Source: Demequina activiva (lineage in GTDB: Bacteria; Actinomycetota; Actinomycetes; Actinomycetales; Demequinaceae). From it: a DNA stretch of 64,000 nt. The number at the start of each line of letters is the position of its first letter. Position 1 is the stretch's first letter. The stretch lies in assembly GCF_016862815.1 (NCBI RefSeq), contig NZ_BONR01000002.1, positions 1 through 64,000 of the forward strand, given 5' to 3'. The position numbers were made by a program, and so were the translations under genes. Positions 20,175 through 31,018 of this stretch are shown in pieces. The notes under the pieces were generated by a model. The model was not told the origin of the DNA and did no database searches. It was given only the letters and a program-made list of their open reading frames with translations.

Positions 20175-20626
20175 TGGCAGACAGCGCACGCGCTCTCAGG
20201 CTCGCGGGCACCATCAAGAAGCTGGTGGCTCGCGCGCTCGAGACCGAGATCAAGGACCCTCGCCTGGGGTTCGTCACGGTGACGGATGTTCGCGTCACCG
20301 GCGACCTGCAGCAGGCATCGGTGTTCTACACGGTGTACGGCGGGGACGAGGAGCGTGCGGCCACGGCCGCCGCCCTCGCCTCGGCCAAGGGGCGACTGCG
20401 CTCGATCGTGGGAGGTGAGCTGGGCATCCGGCTCACCCCCACGCTCGACTTCATCCTCGACGCGGTGCCGGAGACGGCCGCGAGCCTCGACAGGGCGCTG
20501 CACGAGGCGCAGCAGCGTGACGCCGAGCTGGCGAAGCTGCGCGAGAACGCGAAGTACGCCGGCGACGAGGACCCGTATCGTCACCCCGATGAGCACGACG
20601 CGGATGGCGAAGACCCCTCAGCCTGA
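20174..20626 (+). CDS. rbfA: Ribosome-binding factor A
   Basis: RbfA binds the 30S head-platform junction during late 16S rRNA maturation and cold adaptation. The 150-residue product has the single type II KH-like domain (1-110, with VTVTDVRVTGDLQQASVFYTV) plus an acidic tail (EDPYRHPDEHDADGEDPSA). The tail is typical of the family in high-GC Gram-positives. The start overlaps the infB stop, and the 3' end overlaps truB. Confidence 0.97.
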   Translation: MADSARALRLAGTIKKLVARALETEIKDPRLGFVTVTDVRVTGDLQQASVFYTVYGGDEERAATAAALASAKGRLRSIVGGELGIRLTPTLDFILDAVPETAASLDRALHEAQQRDAELAKLRENAKYAGDEDPYRHPDEHDADGEDPSA

Positions 20627-21542
20627 GCCCGCGCCCGGGCTGGTCGTGGTGGACAAGCCTGCGGGCTGGACGTCGCACGATGTCGTGGGCCGCATGCGCA
20701 GGCTCGCGCACACCCGCAAGGTGGGCCACGCCGGCACCCTCGATCCGATGGCCACGGGCGTGCTCGTGATCGGGATCGGGCGCGCCACCCGTCTGCTGAC
20801 CTACATCGTGGGTCACGACAAGGAGTACACGGCGACCATCCGCCTGGGGCAGACGACGGTGACCGACGACGCCGAGGGCGAGGTCACGGCGACGGCCGAT
20901 GCGTCGGCCGTCTCGGACGACCAGGTCGCCGATGCGGTGCTCGCCCTGACGGGGCAGATCCAGCAGGTGCCCAGCTCCGTGAGCGCCATCAAGGTCGACG
21001 GGGTGCGGTCCTACAAGCGCGCCCGCGACGGCGAGGACGTCCAGCTCGCCGCCCGCCCCGTCACCGTCAGCGCCTTCGAGGTGCTCGACACGCGGCGGGC
21101 CGATGCGCTCGTCGACATCGACGTGCGCGTCGCCGTGTCCTCGGGAACGTACGTGCGAGCGCTCGCACGCGACCTGGGAGCCGCGCTGGGCGTAGGAGGA
21201 CACCTGACCGCACTGCGGCGCACGCGGGTGGGCGGGCTCACTCTCGACGACGCAGTGACGCTCGAGGCGCTCGCGGAGCTGGTCGACGCGGGCGACGAGG
21301 TGCCGCGCGTGCCCCTGGGCACTGCCGCATCGGCCGTCCTTCCCGTTCTCGACCTGGACGAGCGGGACGCCGTCGCGCTGGGCTACGGCCAGGCGATCGA
21401 CCCGGACGGTGCAGCAACGCTCGAGGGAGACGGGCCCTTCGCCGCATTGGCTCCGGATGGCGACCTGGTCGCCGTGGTCGAGCGCGGCAGGGGAGGCCTG
21501 CGCCCCGCCGTCGTGTTCCGTCCGTCCTCGCCTGCGGCATGA
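20604..21542 (+). CDS. truB: tRNA pseudouridine-55 synthase
   Basis: TruB isomerises U55 in the T-loop of tRNAs. I start at ATG 20604 (MAKTPQPEPAPGLVVVDKPAGW), 312 residues; ATG 20589 would add five residues and neither has a clear ribosome-binding site. The catalytic aspartate is D47 in GHAGTLDPMATG, and KVDGVRSYKRAR and SGTYVRALARDLG are the later conserved blocks. The C-terminal domain (from about 245) is the PUA-like end. The start lies within the end of rbfA, so expression is coupled. Confidence 0.96.
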   Translation: MAKTPQPEPAPGLVVVDKPAGWTSHDVVGRMRRLAHTRKVGHAGTLDPMATGVLVIGIGRATRLLTYIVGHDKEYTATIRLGQTTVTDDAEGEVTATADASAVSDDQVADAVLALTGQIQQVPSSVSAIKVDGVRSYKRARDGEDVQLAARPVTVSAFEVLDTRRADALVDIDVRVAVSSGTYVRALARDLGAALGVGGHLTALRRTRVGGLTLDDAVTLEALAELVDAGDEVPRVPLGTAASAVLPVLDLDERDAVALGYGQAIDPDGAATLEGDGPFAALAPDGDLVAVVERGRGGLRPAVVFRPSSPAA

Positions 21543-21550
21543 TGGGCGCC

Positions 21551-22525
21551 ATGCACGTCTGGAACTCGCTCGAGGAGGTCCCCGCGGACCTGGGCCCCAC
21601 CACCGTCACGCTCGGCAACTTCGACGGCGTCCATCGCGGTCACCAGGCCGTCCTGACCCGGATGGTGGAGGACGCCGAGGCGCGCGGACACCGCGCCGTC
21701 GCGATGACGTTCGAGCCGCACCCCAAGGCCGTCCACGACCCGGAGCACCCGCCGCTGCTCATCATGGGCCTCGATGACAAGCTGACGTTCCTGGAGGAGA
21801 CCGGGCTCGACGGCATCATCGTGGTGCCCTACACGCTCGACTTCGCGCAGCAGACGCCGCAGCAGTTCGTGCGGACGTGGCTCGTGGACGGGCTCGGCGC
21901 GGCCCGCGTGGTGGTGGGGCGCGACACCAAGTTCGGGCGGGGCAACGCCGGCGACGTCGACACCCTGCGCGCCCTGGGACAGACCATGGGCTTCGACGTC
22001 GAGGTGATCGACGACGCGTGCGCGATCTCGGAGTCCGGCCGGCGCTGGTCCTCGACGTGGGTGCGCGAGCTGCTCGAGGACGGCAAGCTCGACGAAGCCG
22101 CGGAGGTGCTGGGCCGCCCGCATCGCCTGAGGGGCGTCGTCGTCGACGGCGACAAGCTGGGACGCACGATCGGCTTTCCTACGGCGAACCTGGATGTCAG
22201 GGCCGGGATGATCCCGCGTCACGGGGTGTACGCGGGCTGGCTCACCGTGCTCGACGCGCGCGGCAATGACAAGGCGGACCTGGTCGCAGGGGTGGCGCTG
22301 CCCACAGCCGTCAGCCTGGGCTTCAACTACACCGTGGGCAGCGAGGGCCTGCGCGTCGAGGGATTCGTCATCGACCGCGACGATCTGAACCTGTACGGCG
22401 CGGAGGTCGCGTTCGACCTGGTGCGATGGAGGCGGCCGATGCTGGACTTCGGGTCGCTCGAAGCGCTCACCGATGCGCTCGGATCTGACGTCGAATGGTG
22501 CCGGGACGTGTTACAACTCGATTAA
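21551..22525 (+). CDS. ribF: Bifunctional riboflavin kinase/FMN adenylyltransferase
   Basis: RibF makes FMN and then FAD. The adenylyltransferase domain is N-terminal (GNFDGVHRGH at 22-31) and the kinase domain C-terminal (DKLGRTIGFPTANL, about 202-215). I prefer ATG 21551 (MHVWNSLEEVP), which matches the usual N-terminus and lies seven bases after a CATGAT -10-like element. ATG 21539 and 21542 overlap the truB stop and would add four or three residues. The order truB-ribF is conserved in actinobacteria. Confidence 0.95.
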   Translation: MHVWNSLEEVPADLGPTTVTLGNFDGVHRGHQAVLTRMVEDAEARGHRAVAMTFEPHPKAVHDPEHPPLLIMGLDDKLTFLEETGLDGIIVVPYTLDFAQQTPQQFVRTWLVDGLGAARVVVGRDTKFGRGNAGDVDTLRALGQTMGFDVEVIDDACAISESGRRWSSTWVRELLEDGKLDEAAEVLGRPHRLRGVVVDGDKLGRTIGFPTANLDVRAGMIPRHGVYAGWLTVLDARGNDKADLVAGVALPTAVSLGFNYTVGSEGLRVEGFVIDRDDLNLYGAEVAFDLVRWRRPMLDFGSLEALTDALGSDVEWCRDVLQLD

Positions 22526-22552
22526 ACCGGGCAAACACCGCAAGAATCCGGC

Positions 22553-22558
22553 TATGGT
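22553..22558 (+). promoter_or_regulatory. -10 element TATGGT of the glu transporter (leaderless spacing)
   Basis: TATGGT ends six bases before ATG 22565 and no ribosome-binding site precedes gluA. The upstream 40 bp are AT-richer than their surroundings. Confidence 0.65.
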
Positions 22559-22564
22559 CGAATC

Positions 22565-23338
22565 ATGAGCGAAAGCCCTGGAAGCAGCGCGGAGTCCGGC
22601 GACAGGCCACTGGTCAGGCTCGAGCACGTCAACAAGCACTTCGGCGAGCTCCATGTGCTCAACGACATCAATCTCGATGTCACGCGCGGCGAGGTGGTGA
22701 TCGTGATCGGGCCGTCGGGCTCGGGCAAGTCGACGCTGTGCCGCGCGATCAACCGCCTCGAGACCATCGACGACGGCGTGATCGAGATCGACGGCGTCCG
22801 GCTGCCGGAGGAGGGCAAGCCGCTCGCGCAGCTGCGTGCGGACGTGGGCATGGTGTTCCAGTCCTTCAACCTCTTCGCTCACAAGACCATCCTCGAGAAC
22901 GTGACGCTCGGCCCCATCAAGGTGCGCGGCCTGCCCAAGGCGCAGGCCCGCGAGGAGGCCATGGCGCTGCTCGAACGAGTGGGGATCGCCAACCAGGCAC
23001 AGAAGTACCCGGCGGCGTTGTCCGGAGGTCAGCAGCAGCGCGTCGCCATCGCTCGCTCGCTCGCCATGCGGCCCAAGGTCATGCTGTTCGACGAGCCCAC
23101 CTCCGCCCTGGACCCCGAGATGATCAACGAGGTCCTCGACGTGATGACGGACCTCGCGAAGGAGGGCATGACGATGATCGTCGTGACCCACGAGATGGGC
23201 TTCGCGCGCAAGGCCGCGAACCGCGTGGTCTTCATGGCGGACGGGCTGATCCAGGAGGAGGCGACGCCGGAGGAGTTCTTCACGAACCCCCAGTCGGAGC
23301 GCGCCAAGGACTTCCTGTCGAAGATCTTGACGCACTGA
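22565..23338 (+). CDS. gluA: Glutamate/polar amino acid ABC transporter, ATP-binding protein
   Basis: This is the cytoplasmic ATPase of an amino-acid importer. The 257 residues include Walker A GPSGSGKS (49-56), the Q-loop VFQSFNLF, signature LSGGQQQ (152-158), Walker B MLFDEP (173-178) and the switch histidine in VVTHEMGF. It is the PAAT (polar amino acid) subfamily. It heads an ATPase-SBP-permease-permease order identical to corynebacterial gluABCD. Glutamate as substrate is inferred from that order; a related polar amino acid is possible. Confidence 0.92.
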   Translation: MSESPGSSAESGDRPLVRLEHVNKHFGELHVLNDINLDVTRGEVVIVIGPSGSGKSTLCRAINRLETIDDGVIEIDGVRLPEEGKPLAQLRADVGMVFQSFNLFAHKTILENVTLGPIKVRGLPKAQAREEAMALLERVGIANQAQKYPAALSGGQQQRVAIARSLAMRPKVMLFDEPTSALDPEMINEVLDVMTDLAKEGMTMIVVTHEMGFARKAANRVVFMADGLIQEEATPEEFFTNPQSERAKDFLSKILTH

Positions 23339-23386
23339 GTGCGTGAGGGCCCCGTGCATCCCTCGGGGCGGGAGAGAGGAGACAAC

Positions 23387-24259
23387 ATGTTCACGAAGAC
23401 CAAGGTGGCCGCTCTGGGAGCGGCCGTGGTGCTCGCGCTGGCGGCGTGCTCATCCGGAGATGATGGCAATGGCGGGGAGGACGTCGACCCCGGCGAGTTC
23501 CCTGAGGGCTCGACCATGGCGGAGCTGGCGGAGGCTGGCTCGATCACCATCGGCACCAAGTTCGACCAGCCGCTGTTCGGGCTGCTCGCGCCGTCCGGCG
23601 TGCCGGAGGGCTTCGACGTCGAGATCGGCACGATCATCGCGTCCGAGCTGGGCATCGACGAGGACGGCATCGAGTGGGTCGAGACGGTGTCCGCGAACCG
23701 TGAGCCGTTCATCCAGGACGGCACCGTGGACATCGTGGTCGCGACCTACACGATCAACGACGACCGCAAGGAGCTCATCAGCTTCGCCGGTCCGTACTAC
23801 AACGCCGGCCAGGCACTCATGACGCTGTCCGGCAACACGGACATCACCGGGCCGGACGACCTCGCCGGGATGAACGTGTGCTCCGTGACGGGATCGACGC
23901 CCGCGCAGAACATCTCCGACAACTATCCGGACGCCGAGCTCTCGCTGTTCGACGCCTACACCGACTGCCTCGAGCCGCTGCGCAATGGGCAGGTCGACGT
24001 GGTCACCACGGACAACGTGATCCTCGCGGGCTACGTCGCGGACTCCGATGGCGAGTTCGAGGTGGTGGGGGAGCCCTTCACCGAGGAGCCCTACGGCATC
24101 GGCGTCGAGCGCGAGGACACCGAGTTCCGCATGTGGATCAACGACGTCCTCGAGGAGATCTTCGAGGACGGTCGCTGGCTCGAGGCGTGGAACGAGACTG
24201 CCGGCACGGTCCTGCCGGAGCCCGAGGTTCCCACCGTCGACCGCTACGAGGTCGGATAG
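23387..24259 (+). CDS. gluB: ABC transporter substrate-binding lipoprotein (glutamate type)
   Basis: This is the extracellular receptor of the importer. The start ATG 23387 has AGAGGAG upstream and gives 290 residues. The lipobox LALAAC places the lipidated cysteine at 21. The rest is a type II periplasmic-binding fold: TIGTKFDQPLFG at the start of lobe 1, then VVATYTINDDR and the lobe-2 segment CSVTGSTP. A second cysteine, in YTDCLEPL, probably forms a disulfide with the CSV cysteine, as in GluB relatives. It is followed by a 13-bp-stem hairpin before gluC. Confidence 0.92.
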   Translation: MFTKTKVAALGAAVVLALAACSSGDDGNGGEDVDPGEFPEGSTMAELAEAGSITIGTKFDQPLFGLLAPSGVPEGFDVEIGTIIASELGIDEDGIEWVETVSANREPFIQDGTVDIVVATYTINDDRKELISFAGPYYNAGQALMTLSGNTDITGPDDLAGMNVCSVTGSTPAQNISDNYPDAELSLFDAYTDCLEPLRNGQVDVVTTDNVILAGYVADSDGEFEVVGEPFTEEPYGIGVEREDTEFRMWINDVLEEIFEDGRWLEAWNETAGTVLPEPEVPTVDRYEVG

Positions 24260-24268
24260 GGGATCACC

Positions 24269-24300
24269 CCGTGCGGCCCCTCTGACGAGGGGCCGCACGG
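24269..24300 (+). promoter_or_regulatory. Perfect 13-bp-stem hairpin between gluB and gluC
   Basis: CCGTGCGGCCCCT (24269-24281), loop CTGACG, AGGGGCCGCACGG (24288-24300). It lies inside the operon. Such hairpins usually protect the upstream mRNA or reduce read-through, so that the binding protein is made in excess over the permeases. Confidence 0.85.
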
Positions 24301-24317
24301 CTCATCCGGAGGAGAGC

Positions 24318-24971
24318 ATGGTCACGTTCATCGAGGAGTTCGGCGCCGTCTGGGGCGGCTTCCTCGGCACGCTGTCGTTGACGGTGATGGCCGGGGTGCT
24401 GTCGCTCGTGGGAGGCACGCTCCTCGCGGTCATGCGGGTGTCGCCCGTCGGGCCACTGAGGACGTTCGGCACGCTCTACGTGGAGATCGTCCGCAACACC
24501 CCGCTGACCCTCATGTTCTTCTTCTGGGTGTTCGTCGCGCCCAGCGTGGGCCTGCTGTTCCCCGATCTTGGCTTCTGGCCGGCCGTGACGGCGCTGAGCA
24601 TCTACACCAGCGCCTTCGTGTGCGAGGCGCTGCGCTCGGGCGTGAACTCCGTCGGGATCGGTCAGGCGGAGGCCGCCCGCAGCATCGGCCTGACGTTCCG
24701 GCAGTCGCTCATGCAGGTGGTGCTTCCCCAGGCGTGGCGCACCGCGATACCGCCGCTCATCTCCGTGCTGATCGCGCTCACCAAGAACACGTCGGTTGCC
24801 GCGGGCTTCGCCTATGTGGAGCTCGTCACCGTGCAGCGCACGCTGATGACCTCGAACCCCACTGACGGACTGTGGATCTTCTTCGGCATCGCGCTCATGT
24901 ACCTCGTGATCACCATCCCGCTGGGCGTGCTCGCCGGGCAGGTCGAGAAGAAGGTGGCGTTCGCGCGATGA
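24318..24971 (+). CDS. gluC: Amino acid ABC transporter permease
   Basis: This 217-residue HisM-type permease has about five hydrophobic segments and the EAA loop that docks on the ATPase (GIGQAEAARSIGLTFRQSL, about 113-131). The ATG follows GGAGGAG (24308-24314). Its stop overlaps the gluD start by 4 bp, so the two permeases are translated as a pair and presumably form the heterodimeric channel. Confidence 0.92.
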   Translation: MVTFIEEFGAVWGGFLGTLSLTVMAGVLSLVGGTLLAVMRVSPVGPLRTFGTLYVEIVRNTPLTLMFFFWVFVAPSVGLLFPDLGFWPAVTALSIYTSAFVCEALRSGVNSVGIGQAEAARSIGLTFRQSLMQVVLPQAWRTAIPPLISVLIALTKNTSVAAGFAYVELVTVQRTLMTSNPTDGLWIFFGIALMYLVITIPLGVLAGQVEKKVAFAR

Positions 24972-25894
24972 AGTCCGAAGCATCCGTCCTCTACGACGTC
25001 CCCGGCCCGCGGGCGAAGCGGCTCGACGTCATCCTCAACTGGGTCTTCACCGGAGTGTTCCTCGCCGTGGCGGCGTGGGTGATCGTCGCGTGGTACGACC
25101 GCGGCATCTTCGACGACAGGTGGCAGATCCTCTGGGACCCGCCCAAGGGCCAGACCGCGGGCGACGTGTGGAGCTCGCTGTTCACCGGCGTCCTGAACAC
25201 GCTCAAGGCCGCCGCGGTCGCGGCCCCCATCGCGGTCGTGTTCGGCGCCACGGTGGCGATCATCCGTCGCGGGGCACGTCGCCGCGTGCTCTCCGGCTCC
25301 TCGGCCGTCGTCACCGAGCTCGCGCGCGGGCTGCCCGTGCTGATGCTCATGTTCCTGGCGAAGCTGTTCTTCGGCTGGTCGCCGCTGTGGTCCGTGGTGT
25401 TCGGCCTCGTGGTCTACAACGCCGCGGTCGTCGCCGAGATCCTGCGTGCGGGCCTGGCCGCCCTGCCGGCGGGGCAGAGGGAGGCCGGGCTGAGCATCGG
25501 CCTGTCGCCGATGCGCACCACGCTGCTGATCGAGCTTCCGCAGGCGGTTCGCATCATGCTGCCAGCGCTCATCAGCCAGATGGTGGTGCTCCTCAAGGAC
25601 ACCGCGCTGGGCTACATCGTGTCCTACAACGAGCTGCTGCGCGTCATCAAGACCAACCGCGACTACTTCGGGGACCGGTACCTCATCCCGCTGTTCCTCG
25701 TGGGCGCGGCGATGTTCATCATCATCAACCTCACCATCTCTCGTCTCGCGATCTGGATCGAGGGTCGGATGCGTCGGTCCAAGCATGTCGCCAGCAAGGA
25801 CGATGGCTCCGAGGCGATGCACGAGGGCGGCGCCGAGTCTGCGCGGTACTCCGCGAACACCGGCTACGGAACGGGCGGCACCCCAGGTCCGTAG
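24968..25894 (+). CDS. gluD: Amino acid ABC transporter permease
   Basis: This is the second permease subunit, 308 residues, overlapping gluC by ATGA. The N-terminal 60 residues include one membrane segment and a soluble loop. The membrane core follows, with the EAA motif at ALPAGQREAGLSIGLSP. The last 50 residues are a polar, Ser/Gly-rich cytoplasmic tail. The size is typical of GluD relatives, which are longer than GluC. Confidence 0.91.
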   Translation: MKSEASVLYDVPGPRAKRLDVILNWVFTGVFLAVAAWVIVAWYDRGIFDDRWQILWDPPKGQTAGDVWSSLFTGVLNTLKAAAVAAPIAVVFGATVAIIRRGARRRVLSGSSAVVTELARGLPVLMLMFLAKLFFGWSPLWSVVFGLVVYNAAVVAEILRAGLAALPAGQREAGLSIGLSPMRTTLLIELPQAVRIMLPALISQMVVLLKDTALGYIVSYNELLRVIKTNRDYFGDRYLIPLFLVGAAMFIIINLTISRLAIWIEGRMRRSKHVASKDDGSEAMHEGGAESARYSANTGYGTGGTPGP

Positions 25895-25961
25895 CGCGCG
25901 CCTCGGCGCGAGCAGATCGGGCGCGCTGCGCGCGGCGTCGAGTCCGCGGCGTCCCCTTCGC

Positions 25962-25967
25962 TAGTCT
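25962..25967 (+). promoter_or_regulatory. -10-like TAGTCT before the second binding-protein gene
   Basis: TAGTCT lies 22 bases before ATG 25990. AGGGAAGGGG between them is the ribosome-binding site, so this gene may be transcribed separately from gluABCD. Confidence 0.45.
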
Positions 25968-25989
25968 CGGACGCGAGGGAAGGGGTGCC

Positions 25990-26829
25990 ATGCGCACGAC
26001 GAGCGTGAGGAGCGTCGCCGCAGCGGCCGTCGCGGTGCTGCTGTCAGCGGTGCTGGCGGGGTGCAGCAGCAATGAGTTCGCGCCTGATTCCACGATGGCA
26101 CGCCTGGCCGAGTCCGGCGCGATCACCATAGGGATCAAGGCCGACCAACCGCTGTTCGGGGAGCTGGACGAGTCCGGCGCCGCGCGCGGGTTCGACACCG
26201 AGATCGCGCGCATCGTCGCGGACGAGCTGGGCATCGCCGAGGACGGCATCGCATGGGTCGAGGCGGTCTCCGGCGAGCGCGAGCGGATCCTGGCGGACGG
26301 CGAGGCGGACCTGGTGGTCGCCACCTACACCATCTCGAGCGAGCGCAAGGAGCGCGTGGGCTTCGCGGGGCCGTACTACGTCGCGGGGCAGAGTCTCCTG
26401 ACCCGTATGGACGATGCGACGATCGCCTCCGTGGCGGACCTCGCAGGCAAGGACGTGTGCTCGGTGCAGGGGTCGACCGGCGCGCGCACCATCCGCGATC
26501 TCGCTCCCGAGGCGAACGTTGTCCTGTTCGAGGACTACAGCGCGTGCGTCGACGGGTTGGGAGAGGGCCAGGTCGACGTGGTCACCAGCGACGACGTGAT
26601 CCTCGCCGGCTACGCCGCACAGCGTCCCGGCGAGTTTCGCCTGGTGGGCGGGAACGTGACGGCGGAGCCGTACGGGATCGGCGTGGCGCTCGAGGACGAC
26701 GAGTTCCGCATGTGGATCAACGACGTCCTGGAGGAGGCCATCGAGGATGGCCGCTGGAAGGCTGCGTGGGACAGCACTGCGGGAGCGGTGCTGCCAGAGC
26801 CGCAGCGCCCCTACATCGACCGGTACTGA
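25990..26829 (+). CDS. Second glutamate-type substrate-binding lipoprotein, paralog of gluB
   Basis: The 279-residue product is closely related to the GluB protein encoded 1.7 kb upstream. Shared blocks include DSTMARLAESGAITIG (compare STMAELAEAGSITIG), the PLFG segment, VVATYTI, CSVQGST, EPYGIGV and EFRMWINDVLEE. The lipobox is VLAGC (Cys25), and the paired-cysteine arrangement is kept. No second ATPase or permease is present, so it may deliver a different ligand to the same GluCD channel. Tandem duplication followed by divergence is the simplest origin. Confidence 0.88.
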   Translation: MRTTSVRSVAAAAVAVLLSAVLAGCSSNEFAPDSTMARLAESGAITIGIKADQPLFGELDESGAARGFDTEIARIVADELGIAEDGIAWVEAVSGERERILADGEADLVVATYTISSERKERVGFAGPYYVAGQSLLTRMDDATIASVADLAGKDVCSVQGSTGARTIRDLAPEANVVLFEDYSACVDGLGEGQVDVVTSDDVILAGYAAQRPGEFRLVGGNVTAEPYGIGVALEDDEFRMWINDVLEEAIEDGRWKAAWDSTAGAVLPEPQRPYIDRY

Positions 26830-26936
26830 CGTCGCGCGCCTGCCAGCATGAACAGTCGCTGAACGCGCGCTGAACTCTTGACGGCTGGCGGGTCGCGGGC
26901 TTGCTCTCAGCCGCTGTGAACCGGCACATTCTGCCC

Positions 26937-28037
26937 ATGCCTGACGCCCAGCATCGCCCTGCGCTCGCCGCCGAGCGCGCGCGCGTGGCGCTGTGGCGCG
27001 GCGCGGGCGATGTGAGCCTGAGCGACGTCTCCCTGCCTCCTCTGGAGCCCGGTCAGGTGCTCGTCGACGTGTCCTGCGCCACCGTGTGCGGATGCGTGCG
27101 CCGGGTGATGGCCGAGCGGCGCTTCGGTGGTGCGCCGACGGTGCTGGGGCACGAAGGAGTGGGCACGGTGGTCGCGACCGGCTCCCCGGTGCGAGCGGCC
27201 GGCGGCGGCGCACTCGTCCCCGGCGCCCGCGTGGTGTGGTCGCCCACCGTCACCTGCGGGGTGTGCCCGCGATGCGCCGCGGGCTCGCGAGCGACGTGCA
27301 GGGGTGCGATCGAGGTGGGCTCGGAGCCGGTGTCGCAGGCGTGGGCGCTGAGCGGGGCGTTCGCCTCCCATCTGCTCCTTCCCGCGGGCGCGACGATCGC
27401 GACGGTGCCCCCCTGGGCTCCCGATGGGCTCGTGAGTCCCGCAGGGTGTGCCATCGCCCGTGCGTGCGCTGCCGTCGAGCGCGTGGGTGGTCTCGCGGGG
27501 CGCAGAGTCGTGGTGCTCGGCGCCGGGCTCATCGGCCTGGCCGTGGTCGCGATGGCGGCGGAGGCGGGGGCAGCGTCCTGCTCGGTGGTCGATCCGGACC
27601 CGCACCGCAGGCGCCGCGCGTTGGACTTCGGTGCGGACGTGGCGCTCGATCGCGGCGCCCGGGTGCCCTCCTGCGACGCGGTGATCGACGCCTCGGGCGT
27701 GGGCGACGGGGCCAGCGACGCGCTGCGCTCTCTCGCGGGCGGCGGCGCACTCGCTCTCGTGGGCACCGCTCAGCGCGCGACCGTCGAGATCGACGTCGCA
27801 CGCGTCGCGCGCGAGGCCCACACGATCGTGGGCGTGGCCGGAAGCGAGCCTCGGCACCTGGTCGAGGCGGTCGAGTTCCTCGTCAGCACCCATGCCGTGC
27901 GACCATGGGCGCAGCTGGTGGGGGAGTCGATCCCCCTCGAGCGTCTCGCGGGCGCGCTGCTCGCTGATCCGCCGCGCGAGCGCATCCGGATCTCCGCTCA
28001 CGCCTCGGTCGCACCCGCGACGCCGCTTCCTGTATGA
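26937..28037 (+). CDS. Zinc-dependent MDR alcohol dehydrogenase, divergent
   Basis: The 366-residue product has the medium-chain dehydrogenase layout: GHEGVG (71-76), the structural-zinc cysteines C107, C110, C113 and C121, and the Rossmann loop VLGAGLIG (193-200). It resembles dehydrogenases annotated near phosphonate genes, but no such genes are here. The catalytic-zinc segment reads CGCVRR after Cys51 instead of the usual CG[ST]D-x-H, so activity may be altered. I use ATG 26937; an in-frame TTG at 26901 is possible. CACATT six bases upstream is a weak -10. The substrate is unknown. Confidence 0.82.
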   Translation: MPDAQHRPALAAERARVALWRGAGDVSLSDVSLPPLEPGQVLVDVSCATVCGCVRRVMAERRFGGAPTVLGHEGVGTVVATGSPVRAAGGGALVPGARVVWSPTVTCGVCPRCAAGSRATCRGAIEVGSEPVSQAWALSGAFASHLLLPAGATIATVPPWAPDGLVSPAGCAIARACAAVERVGGLAGRRVVVLGAGLIGLAVVAMAAEAGAASCSVVDPDPHRRRRALDFGADVALDRGARVPSCDAVIDASGVGDGASDALRSLAGGGALALVGTAQRATVEIDVARVAREAHTIVGVAGSEPRHLVEAVEFLVSTHAVRPWAQLVGESIPLERLAGALLADPPRERIRISAHASVAPATPLPV

Positions 28038-28038
28038 T
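28033..28038 (+). promoter_or_regulatory. -10 element TATGAT (extended TGTATGAT) of rpsO
   Basis: TATGAT straddles the end of the dehydrogenase gene and gives rpsO a leader of about 80 bases. The leader contains CCCAG/CTGGG arms that could form a small hairpin; an S15-binding leader is possible. Confidence 0.6.
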
Positions 28039-28127
28039 TGGACGTCGCCGTGTAACGGCCGCGGATTCGAGAGCCCCCAGAGAACCTGCCTGGGAGCGCC
28101 GCGCAACGAGACAAGAAGGAGTGCGCC

Positions 28128-28397
28128 GTGCCTTTGGACGCAGCCACCAAGAAGTCCATCATGACCGAGTACGCCACCAACGAGGGCGACACCGGTTCCC
28201 CCGAGGTCCAGGTCGCGCTTCTCACGCAGCGCATCAACGACATCAACGAGCACCTCAAAGAGCACAAGCACGACCACCACTCGCGCCGTGGTCTGCTGCT
28301 GCTCGTCGGTCAGCGCCGCAACCTCCTCAACTACCTCCAGCGAGTCGACATCGAGCGCTACCGCTCGTTGATTGAGCGCCTGGGCCTGCGCCGCTAG
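28128..28397 (+). CDS. rpsO: 30S ribosomal protein S15
   Basis: S15 is the primary binder of the 16S rRNA central domain. The 89-residue product matches the family over its full length, including [17 protein letters not shown] and the [15 protein letters not shown] block. The start is GTG 28128 with AAGGAG seven bases upstream. It is followed by a strong hairpin and then pnp, the classical rpsO-pnp arrangement in which the intergenic hairpin is an RNase III target in Streptomyces. Confidence 0.98.
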   Translation: MPLDAATKKSIMTEYATNEGDTGSPEVQVALLTQRINDINEHLKEHKHDHHSRRGLLLLVGQRRNLLNYLQRVDIERYRSLIERLGLRR

Positions 28398-28418
28398 GTC
28401 GCAGCCAGTCGCGCTCGG

Positions 28419-28462
28419 CCCGGCCGCTCCCTCCTCACGGAGGTCGAGCGGCCGGGTCTTTC
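28419..28462 (+). terminator. Terminator/processing hairpin between rpsO and pnp
   Basis: Outer stem CCCGGCCGCTC (28419-28429) with GAGCGGCCGGG (28446-28456); inner stem CCTCC/GGAGG with loop TCAC; then TCTTTC. It has the form of an intrinsic terminator and could equally be a double-stranded processing site for read-through transcripts. Confidence 0.85.
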
Positions 28463-28704
28463 ACTTTCCCGGCCTCCACCGCATCGGCCGCCATGACTGA
28501 TAGAGTGGAGACGGCCCGCCACCCGTGGCGCGCCCACTTTCATACACCTGGCAGGCCAGCTGGACGCTGATCCTCGGTGGAGATGAGCAGACTCCCGCAT
28601 CGCACGCGGTGGGCGAATCTGAGCATGTCGACTGACGATCAGTGGTGCTGAAGCCCCTTTGAGTTCGGCCTGGCCTGCTCCAACAGAAATGGAGCGACTT
28701 CCAC
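28463..28704 (+). other. Leader region of pnp
   Basis: These 242 bp hold no gene. A -10-like TAGAGT (28501-28506) would give a leader of about 190 bases, with several short inverted repeats (for example CTGGC/GCCAG near 28550). One copy of the dispersed 10-mer is at 28480-28489. The ribosome-binding site is weak (GGAGCG about ten bases before the ATG). pnp autoregulates through its leader in E. coli, and a similar role here is inference. Confidence 0.5.
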
Positions 28705-30915
<2,211 letters not shown>

Positions 30916-30935
30916 CACCCGCCAGAACTGACGCT

Positions 30936-30973
30936 CACGAGGGCGGTCCCGGTAGCCCGGGGCCGCCCTCGTG
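30936..30973 (+). terminator. Hairpin after pnp
   Basis: CACGAGGGCGG (30936-30946) pairs with CCGCCCTCGTG (30963-30973), with an additional CCCGG/CCGGG inner stem. It lies 20 bp past the stop and has no U-tract. Confidence 0.85.
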
Positions 30974-31018
30974 GCGTGTGGGGGAGGGAACGCGCTGGAC
31001 TTCAGGGCTCGCTCTCGT

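Noticed and set aside
22565-28037. The gluABCD-dehydrogenase block as a horizontally acquired island
   Set aside because: GC content, codon use and promoter style match the neighbours; there is no integrase, tRNA or direct repeats at the edges.
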